9,529 nt of DNA from the NCBI GenBank assembly GCA_023389895.1, contig JAEWDX010000343.1, positions 1 through 9,529 on the forward strand, in the 5' to 3' direction. The translations under genes and the position numbers were made by a program. This document shows positions 4,570-9,529 of this stretch, one piece after another. The DNA comes from Bacillota bacterium. Lineage in GTDB: Bacteria > Bacillota > Bacilli > Bacillales > Cytobacillaceae. Under the pieces are notes generated by a model. The model saw nothing but the letters and a program-made list of their open reading frames with translations. It did no database searches and had not been told where the DNA came from. How positions within the stretch are numbered: position 1 is the stretch's first letter; each line of letters starts with the position of its first letter.

Positions 4570-6303
4570 TCATTTAGGCATAACAATATCAACGATCGTC
4601 CCTAAGCCCTCTTTACTCCTAATTCGAATTTCTCCATTATTTTCCCTGATGATTTTAAAGCAAACCGTAAGTCCTAGACCTGTACCGCGCTCTTTTGTTG
4701 TATAAAAAGGTTCTCCTAATTTCTGGAGTATCGGCTTAGGCATACCGCTGCCATTATCGATGACTCGAATTCTAGATTTTTTTTCGCTAATGCTTTCCGT
4801 TTTTATTCTAACTTTCCCATCATTCGATACAGCTTCCAAGGAGTTTTTAATAATGTTAATTAACACTTGCTTTATTTGCCGTTCTTCTATTGAGTGGGTT
4901 TTTATCATGTCATTTGTTTGGATCTCAATGGAAGTCCGGAGAAGCAGTGCTGTGCTATCGAGCAAAGTCTTCACATCCTGAATCACTTTATCGATCGATA
5001 CTTCGTTCCCTTTTTGAACAGGAGCCTGTGGTTTAGCAATGTAAAGAAGTTTTCCAACTACCTCATTGATTCGGTCAATTTCATCCGCAATAATCAATAA
5101 ATAGTACTTCTCCTTTGCATCTAAAACACTCTGATCCAATAATTTAACAAAGCCCTTTATCGATGTAAGTGGATTCCTAATTTCGTGAGCAATTCCCGCG
5201 GCCATTTCACCCAGAACTCTTAAGTTTTCTGACTTCACCAGCATTTCTTCATCCTTTTTCCTCATCGTAATATCCGTACCAATGCACAAAGTATGATCAT
5301 GATTTCCTTTAAATGAAATTGGAACATAACTCCATTCCATCATTTGCTGCTTCCCGTTTAATGTGATTGCTACTTCTAGTAAATCATTCTTTTCCTCAAT
5401 TGACATGAATTGTTTGGTGATTTCAAATTCATTTAAACCTATCATTTCATTCGGATTTTTATTGAATATTTCTGCGAACTTTCCATTTACACTTACAAAT
5501 TCGTTATTTCTATTTTTAACATAAAGATGGTTGGGATAGATATTTAAGATAATTTCTAGAAAGTTTCTTTCTTCTTTTAATTCCTGATTGAAAGATTCAA
5601 TTGTTGCATTTTGCAAAATGAAATAGGTAATGAATAAAAATATCCCTGTGAAAAACGAATTTAATACTGAGAAAAATAAAGGAAATACCAAAAATCCACT
5701 TAAAATTCCATTTATATATATAAATAACGAGGCAAAAACAAGCGACTGAAAAAATCTCTTGATCTTTTTATCTGAAATTTTTAAAGATATAAATAGGAGT
5801 AAACAGGAGTGAACAAATACAAGAATAATATTAAGATAAAAAGTAAAATTAAACTCTCCATACTTTGGGATATAATGACTCGGAAAGGATGGATAGGGAT
5901 GGGTCTGATATATTTCTACCACTCCAAAAGGAGTTAAATTAATACCATAAACGATGACACTAAAAAGTATGAAAAAAAGGAGGCTCCACCGATTAACTAA
6001 GTATTTATAATATCTCTTTTCATTTTGAATAACCATTTCTGTTTTGAAGATATAATAGGCATAATAGTATAGCAATGGCATAATCATAATTGGTCCGAAG
6101 CGAAAGATTCTAAAAAGTATCTCGATCACCTGTTTCGATAAAAAACTCTCCGTATACAAAATAGCAACATCCATCTGCCAAATGGATAGCAAAAATAAGA
6201 AGACAGAAAAAGATCTTGCTAAGGGAATCTTATATCCAAAAAAGATGATAAGTCCGCAGAGAAAAGGGATCAATGAAATGGAAAACAGTAATATAAACTC
6301 CAA
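4570..6303 (-). CDS. Orphan membrane sensor histidine kinase (7TM, PAS, HisKA, HATPase)
   Basis: The 577-aa protein has about seven hydrophobic segments within residues 3-230, a PAS domain (about 244-350, starting near FLEIILNIYPNHLYVKN), a HisKA dimerisation domain with phospho-acceptor His373 in AAGIAHEIRNPLTSIKGF, and a HATPase domain: N box IIKNSLEA (Asn487), G1 DNGSGM (516-521), F box EPFYTTKE, G2 GTGLGL (540-545). All kinase motifs look intact. The H box and layout resemble Bacillus sporulation phosphorelay kinases of the KinA/B/E type, which phosphorylate Spo0F; that link is inference. No response regulator is adjacent. Start TTG 6301-6303 follows AGAAGGG with 9-nt spacing, and the next ATG would delete three membrane segments. 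It lies 14 nt after the ketoacyl synthase stop, whose TAG is part of this ribosome binding site, so translation is probably coupled. Confidence 0.93.
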   Translation of the reverse strand: MEFILLFSISLIPFLCGLIIFFGYKIPLARSFSVFLFLLSIWQMDVAILYTESFLSKQVIEILFRIFRFGPIMIMPLLYYYAYYIFKTEMVIQNEKRYYKYLVNRWSLLFFILFSVIVYGINLTPFGVVEIYQTHPYPSFPSHYIPKYGEFNFTFYLNIILVFVHSCLLLFISLKISDKKIKRFFQSLVFASLFIYINGILSGFLVFPLFFSVLNSFFTGIFLFITYFILQNATIESFNQELKEERNFLEIILNIYPNHLYVKNRNNEFVSVNGKFAEIFNKNPNEMIGLNEFEITKQFMSIEEKNDLLEVAITLNGKQQMMEWSYVPISFKGNHDHTLCIGTDITMRKKDEEMLVKSENLRVLGEMAAGIAHEIRNPLTSIKGFVKLLDQSVLDAKEKYYLLIIADEIDRINEVVGKLLYIAKPQAPVQKGNEVSIDKVIQDVKTLLDSTALLLRTSIEIQTNDMIKTHSIEERQIKQVLINIIKNSLEAVSNDGKVRIKTESISEKKSRIRVIDNGSGMPKPILQKLGEPFYTTKERGTGLGLTVCFKIIRENNGEIRIRSKEGLGTIVDIVMPK

Positions 6304-6317
6304 TAGAAACAGCCCTT

Positions 6318-7490
6318 CTACAATTTTTTTGAGAATAATAAACAGGAATTGTTTCCGCCATAGCCATGAGACGTGACAGCAACCTTATCCACTTCTCTAT
6401 ATTTTGTTTCAGTCACAATTGGTAAATCCGGATAGTTAACCAAATTACATTTTATCGTTGGAGGAATAAATTGATATTCCATACTGATTAAGCTGGCAAT
6501 CGCTTGAATTGCTCCCGTTGCCCCGAGGAAATGCCCAGTCATTCCTTTCATTGACGTAATAGGAACATTTTGTCCAAAAATCGTTCTGTGTACGATAGCC
6601 TCTACTCTATCATTCTCTTTTATTCCAAGAGCCTGGCTGTTAACGTAGGTTGGAATTTTCCCGTTTAAACAGCTTTGCATCGCTTCGATCATTCTAGCAC
6701 CAGAAGAATCAGAGTGGTAGATAGATATTCCGTCTTGATTCATATATGCTCCTTCGACCCAACCCTTAACTGCTATATTTCGGCTTAATGCGGATTTTTC
6801 ACTTTCAAGCACAATCACGCCGGCCCCTTCTGATAAGACAAATCCCTTGTCATCTGAAAAAGGACCTCCAGCCACTCCCGGATCTATGTCCTTTGCTACA
6901 AGACGAAGTTTTGAAAAACCCTGCACCACCACATCTGTTATTGTGCTCTCTACGCCTCCGACAATACAAATGTCGAATTGACCAGCTTCGATTAGCGTTT
7001 TCCCCAAGTTAATCGCATCAGTGCTGGCGGTACAGCTATTGCTTAATGTTAGGGACATCCCATGTAATTCAAAAAATGAGCTCACAGCGGTTGATAGAGC
7101 ATTTGCGTTCATATTTCCAATAGATAATGGAGAAACTTGATTCTTTTCATGAAATTTCATACTCCACTTTTCAACGTCAGTAATATTCCCGCCAGAGGTT
7201 CCTATAATAACTCCAATCCTTTTTTCTTTCATTCTATTTGTTAGGTCAGCCATTTCAATTGCATCGTAAGCAGCTGCAATCGCCATTTGTGCTGTTCGTG
7301 GATATCTTTTTAATACTTTTGGAGAAAGCACGGATAATTCTTCCGTGATTATCCCACACACTAGTTTTAACCCATTTTTAAATTTAACAATTTCTGAAAT
7401 AACTTTTCCATTCTCCAATACGTCTTTAAAATCTGAAACCGACTGAATTTTTGGTGCTTTAATGCCATAACCAGTAATATATACTTTCAC
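6318..7490 (-). CDS. FabF-like beta-ketoacyl synthase with altered active site
   Basis: The 390-aa product has the thiolase fold of ketoacyl-ACP synthases: nucleophile Cys153 in LSNSCTASTDAI, VGGVES (177-182), GxVLSEGAG (216-224), Lys315 and His320 in MKGMTGHFLGATGA, and the C-terminal glycine loop SHGYGGNN (374-381). Family enzymes condense an acyl chain with malonyl-ACP using a Cys-His-His triad. Here the first His, normally in NAHGT, is replaced: the segment reads VNSQALGIKENDRVE, with Gln286 at that position. The Glu usually nine residues after the second His is Gln329. It is about 20 residues shorter than typical FabF. This suggests a specialised or decarboxylation-impaired enzyme rather than the housekeeping KAS II. 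Start GTG 7488-7490 is preceded by AAGAGGGG. It is the first gene of a pair with the histidine kinase. Confidence 0.9.
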   Translation of the reverse strand: MKVYITGYGIKAPKIQSVSDFKDVLENGKVISEIVKFKNGLKLVCGIITEELSVLSPKVLKRYPRTAQMAIAAAYDAIEMADLTNRMKEKRIGVIIGTSGGNITDVEKWSMKFHEKNQVSPLSIGNMNANALSTAVSSFFELHGMSLTLSNSCTASTDAINLGKTLIEAGQFDICIVGGVESTITDVVVQGFSKLRLVAKDIDPGVAGGPFSDDKGFVLSEGAGVIVLESEKSALSRNIAVKGWVEGAYMNQDGISIYHSDSSGARMIEAMQSCLNGKIPTYVNSQALGIKENDRVEAIVHRTIFGQNVPITSMKGMTGHFLGATGAIQAIASLISMEYQFIPPTIKCNLVNYPDLPIVTETKYREVDKVAVTSHGYGGNNSCLLFSKKL

Positions 7491-7555
7491 TCTCGAATAC
7501 CCCTCTTACTATATCATTCTATTATTACTATAATTTTCTAACATATAATGAATAT

Positions 7556-7607
7556 AGTATATCTCAATATTAAAAACACTCAAAATGTATAATTTTATTA
7601 TTTTGAG
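7556..7607 (-). promoter_or_regulatory. Candidate promoter and operator of the synthase-kinase operon
   Basis: On the minus strand TTGAGT (7583-7578) and TATACT (7561-7556) are spaced by 16 nt, a fair sigma-A match about 65 nt upstream of the GTG start. A perfect 8-bp inverted repeat, CTCAAAAT (7579-7586) with ATTTTGAG (7600-7607), overlaps the -35 box, as expected for a repressor or activator site. Both calls are by eye only. Confidence 0.42.
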
Positions 7608-7609
7608 CA

Positions 7610-7734
7610 AAGAAAAAGTCCATTATATTGAAACATGGGGACAAAGCTTATTTTAAGATACCCCTTTTAGACAAAATTAACGAATTAGAAGAAAGTTATC
7701 AAAGACTTCAAAATCGAACAGAGGGAAAATAAAT
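7610..7734 (+). pseudogene. Unrecognised coding-like fragment interrupted by the group II intron
   Basis: A plus-strand frame follows a TGA at 7604-7606 and runs to TAA 7732-7734. It encodes LKHGDKAYFKIPLLDKINEL, then a charged helical segment ending EESYQRLQN. The composition looks like real protein with a coiled-coil end. There is no good start or ribosome binding site (a TTG at 7628 has only an A-rich leader). The last few codons lie inside the proposed intron domain VI, so the original end is lost. It may be the flank into which the intron inserted. I cannot name it. Confidence 0.25.
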
Positions 7735-8225
7735 TAACTTATCTTCCCCCCTCTCACAACACCTTACGTACGGGTCTCGTATACGGCGTTTCAATTTATA
7801 TTACAGTGTGTACTTTTAGTAACGTTCTAAGGCAGATGGTACTCCCCTCTCCTTGAGTCTTTTGTTTGAAATTGCTCTTTGGACAACTTTAGATAATCCT
7901 ATATATCAGTAACCTTTTCGGCAATAGGTTAATCCTTTCGCATCTTCCTTCGGAATTTCTAGTTGGATTAGCGATTTGATTTGTTTCTTTGATACCTTCT
8001 ATTAATTCCAGATGATACTCTGATTCTGGAACGCAGTTTCATATCTGATCGTTCCATGACTTTTTTCATATTTGCGTTTCTAAAGTAATTGCCCCACCCA
8101 AATATGACTTGTTTTAGTTTCAATATTCGATAGTATAACGGAACACTCCAGCTTCGCTTTGTCAGCTGTCTGAGTTTCCTCTAGCCCTTACCTCACGAAA
8201 AGTACCTTACGCTTATGGATAGGTT
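7713..8225 (-). mobile_element. Group II intron remnant (class C-like), 3' part
   Basis: Read on the minus strand, 7790-7757 gives CGCCGTATACGAGACCCGTA then CGTAAGGTGTTGTGAGAGG. This is domain V of a bacterial group II intron, with a CGC triad as in class C introns. It is followed by a domain VI-like hairpin (about 7750-7718, GAGGGGGGAAGATAAG against TTTATTTTCCCTC) and the terminal CGAT near 7716-7713, matching the usual class C 3' end. Upstream on the same strand are fragments of the intron-encoded maturase. The 5' half (domain I and the reverse-transcriptase catalytic core) is missing. The upper boundary is uncertain and abuts an IS3-type end at about 8226. Such introns normally self-splice and retrohome; this one cannot. 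Confidence 0.75.
7816..8180 (-). pseudogene. Group II intron reverse transcriptase/maturase, C-terminal fragments
   Basis: The minus-strand frame 8180-7968 encodes RKLRQLTKRSWSV, YYRILKLKQVIFGWGNYFRN and ANMKKVMERSD before TAA. This is the maturase (X) domain pattern of LtrA-type proteins, with the conserved Leu-Lys-Gln...Gly-Trp-x-Asn-Tyr-Phe. An in-frame TAG (8181-8183) precedes it. A second piece in another frame, ending at TAA 7816-7818, reads LSKVVQRAISNKRLKERG then VPSALERY, matching the extreme C-terminus of the same family. The frame change and the absence of the YADD-containing reverse-transcriptase core show a decayed gene, whereas intact proteins have about 420 residues or more. 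Confidence 0.75.
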
Positions 8226-8444
8226 ACACTTAGTTGGACAGAATTTTTAAGGTCAAGTAGACTACAGATAATATATTTGAGGAGAATCTACATGACTAAA
8301 AGAGAACACCGGACATTTACGGATGAGTTTAAACAACAGATCGTGCAATTATACAAAAATGGAAAGCCAAGAAAAGAAATTATTCGTGAGTATGACCTTA
8401 CTCCTTCTTCTTTAGATAAGTGGGTGAGTCAGGATAGGGATTAA
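8226..8444 (+). mobile_element. IS3-family insertion sequence, 5' end with truncated orfA
   Basis: ATG 8292 with GAGGAG (8279-8284) opens a 50-codon frame, MTKREHRTFTDEFKQQIVQL, then YKNGKPRKEIIREYDLTPSS and LDKWV. This is the N-terminal helix-turn-helix of an IS3-family (IS150-like) OrfA. Normal OrfA has about 90-100 residues with a leucine-zipper tail and is followed by an OrfB DDE transposase. Here the match ends after DKWV and the frame stops at TAA 8442-8444, with no orfB. The left end of the element is probably near GTTACACTTAGTTGGACAG (about 8224-8242), but no matching inverted end is visible downstream. It is therefore an inactive fragment. It lies against the group II intron remnant. 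Confidence 0.85.
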
Positions 8445-8711
8445 GGAAATAGGATAAAGAGGGGGATGGGCTTAAGCCCCTTCTTCTAATAACAACCTGT
8501 AAGATTGTTTGATTAATTGAACGTATCGAAATAACGCGAACACAGTGCATTAAAATTCATTATTGTTCATCACTCTAACATTTGAACAGAAGTAGGTATA
8601 CTCTTATCGGGTACCTACTCCTGTTTATAAATTATCTACGATACCACTTCAATATGCCTTAATACAAAAACGATTCTGCTTAATCTGGTTGGGTCTTTGC
8701 GTTGGACAGAG
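8445..8711. other. Gene-free interval between the IS3 fragment and the 221-aa gene
   Basis: No gene is visible. A perfect 12-bp palindrome, GGGCTTAAGCCC (8468-8479), is flanked by G-rich and C/T-rich runs that extend it into an imperfect hairpin. A longer hairpin lies at 8585-8625. The 10-mer GTTGGACAGA at 8701-8710 repeats the one near the IS3 left end (8233-8242) in the same orientation, so it is not the missing inverted end. Confidence 0.45.
8585..8625 (-). terminator. Hairpin, possible terminator of the 221-aa gene
   Basis: AACAG-A-AGTAGGTA (8585-8598) pairs with TACCTACT-C-CTGTT (8612-8625), 13 bp with one internal mismatch and a 13-nt loop. It lies 87 nt downstream of the minus-strand stop. 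No strong T-tract follows on either strand, so termination is only a suggestion. Confidence 0.4.
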
Positions 8712-9377
8712 TCAAAACATTGATAAATTAATATTCTTTTCACTATCTGAAAGATTTTTTTTATCTAACTTATAGGCAATAAAAATTGGACGTTGACCTT
8801 GTACAAACCTGAAAAACCTATTATATATCCTGTTTTTCTCCATGAAATACCACTCTTGCAACATCTCAATAATTTCTTTCCATTGTAGCACAGGTGCACT
8901 TTCAAATAATTCATTTATCATGTCATCAGATAGCATGTTAATCCCAGGATTTTCATCTATAAAATTTACTCCATCTTTGTATATAAGACATTGCGAATAT
9001 CTATCTGTAAAATTCTGTTTTGGATAAAACCATTTACAATTCGCTCCAAAACCAATTTCTTCTATACGTGTACCGATTGGTGCTCCTATAATAGATTCAA
9101 CACTCTTTGTTTTAAAATAGTCGGATCGACTAAATAGCGTTTCTCTAAATGTAATCTCAACAACATTGTCACCTATACGATATGTTTTTGGTCTTCTAGC
9201 AAAACAAATAATGAAACGTAAATCATCGATTTCATTTTGTAAGGATAGTAAAGTATCATCACGTTTACTCTGATAAATAAATGGATAAAAGAAAGAACAT
9301 TTATCTTTAACTTTATTATATAAATTATTCAGTACTACGTATTCTGCTGACTTCTCATTAGAAAATCCTGTTGGCAT
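8712..9377 (-). CDS. Hypothetical protein, 221 aa
   Basis: I do not recognise this protein. It is soluble, with no signal peptide or membrane helix, and rich in Phe, Tyr, Asn and Asp. Visible segments: an N-terminal helix (SAEYVVLNNLYNKVKDKC, 10-27), a hydrophobic strand LRFIICFARRPKTYRIGDNV (53-72), a glycine-containing stretch GAPIGTRIEEIGFGANCKWF (98-117), and a C-terminal amphipathic region with WKEIIEMLQEWYFMEKNR (166-183) and basic RFFRFVQGQRP. No catalytic signature is evident. The start ATG at 9375-9377 has a perfect AAGAGGAG site 7 nt upstream, and the frame is intact, so it is probably expressed. It stands alone beside mobile-element debris, and its AT-rich codon use fits recently acquired DNA. 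Any defence or toxin role would be speculation. Confidence 0.75.
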   Translation of the reverse strand: MPTGFSNEKSAEYVVLNNLYNKVKDKCSFFYPFIYQSKRDDTLLSLQNEIDDLRFIICFARRPKTYRIGDNVVEITFRETLFSRSDYFKTKSVESIIGAPIGTRIEEIGFGANCKWFYPKQNFTDRYSQCLIYKDGVNFIDENPGINMLSDDMINELFESAPVLQWKEIIEMLQEWYFMEKNRIYNRFFRFVQGQRPIFIAYKLDKKNLSDSEKNINLSMF

Positions 9378-9435
9378 ATATATATTCTCCTCTTAACTTA
9401 ACAAAATAAAATAAACTGCAATTTCAGTTGATAAA

Positions 9436-9529
9436 AAGGTGATTTTTATAGTTAATTTACAAAAGGCATTAGATGGCATTTTTTTATACTATTTAAGTGT
9501 ACAACAATCTAGTATACTTACATCAGATT
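9436..9529 (+). CDS. Possible 5' end of a plus-strand gene with no canonical start (cut by window)
   Basis: AAGGTGA (9436-9442) is a good Shine-Dalgarno sequence. The frame following it is open to the window end and reads (ATA)VNLQKALDGIFLYYLSVQQS and on. The codon at the ideal distance, 9448-9450, is ATA rather than ATG. The only in-frame canonical start, GTG 9439, lies inside the ribosome site. The peptide could be the N-terminus of a tyrosine recombinase or another helical protein, but 27 residues are too few to say. It is either a gene with an ATG-to-ATA change, a non-canonical start, or chance. Confidence 0.25.

Noticed and set aside
4760..5100. Two plus-strand frames inside the histidine kinase
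   Set aside because: They are antisense shadows of the HATPase and HisKA coding sequence.
6788..7012. Plus-strand frame inside the ketoacyl synthase
   Set aside because: It is an antisense shadow; the minus-strand protein has clear family motifs.
8699..8711. Second copy of GTTGGACAGA as the right end of the IS3 element
   Set aside because: It is in direct rather than inverted orientation to the left end and the similarity stops after 10 bases.
8842..9027. Plus-strand 61-codon frame inside the 221-aa gene
   Set aside because: It is a shadow with no ribosome site.
1..9529. CRISPR array, tRNA or rRNA genes
   Set aside because: I saw no regularly spaced short repeats and no tRNA cloverleaf or rRNA sequence on either strand.

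Overview
The window is low-GC DNA from a Gram-positive endospore-former type organism, most likely a member of the Bacillaceae. The evidence is the strong AAAGGAG/GAGGAG ribosome binding sites, frequent GTG and TTG starts, a KinA/KinB-style sensor kinase, and a DegV-family tail. It has the look of an accessory or variable region: intact genes alternate with repeats, decayed mobile elements and gene fragments. I cannot name the species.

Layout. Positions 1-234 hold the 3' end of a DegV-family (fatty-acid-binding) gene, closed by a clean intrinsic terminator. Positions 297-404 are a short copy of a repeat whose longer, highly structured copy lies at 2637-2910. Between the two copies sits a self-contained cassette: a sigma-A promoter (532-560), a c-di-GMP-I (GEMM) riboswitch (601-695), an intrinsic terminator (698-744) and a 569-aa methyl-accepting chemotaxis protein (923-2632). 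The architecture predicts that cyclic di-GMP decides whether this chemoreceptor is transcribed, and an alternative pairing (643-650 with 694-703) suggests an OFF switch. The two repeat copies are direct and 98% identical over their shared bases, so they could recombine and remove the whole cassette.

Positions 2911-3412 carry hairpins but no convincing gene. From 3413 to 7490 everything is on the minus strand. In transcription order there is a FabF-like ketoacyl synthase with an altered active site (7490-6318), then, 14 nt later, an orphan seven-transmembrane PAS histidine kinase (6303-4570). These are followed by a decayed short-chain dehydrogenase remnant (about 4535-4407) and an unrecognised 270-codon gene (4276-3464) that seems to have lost its last 16 codons to a nonsense change. 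The synthase and kinase look like a translationally coupled pair.

Positions 7600-8480 are a mobile-element graveyard. They contain the 3' part of a bacterial class C (IIC-like) group II intron on the minus strand (domains V and VI plus a frameshifted maturase tail) and the 5' end of an IS3-family element with a truncated orfA (8292-8444). The window ends with an unrecognised 221-aa minus-strand gene (8712-9377). A possible plus-strand reading frame starts near 9448 with a good Shine-Dalgarno sequence but no canonical start codon. No tRNA, rRNA or CRISPR array is visible.
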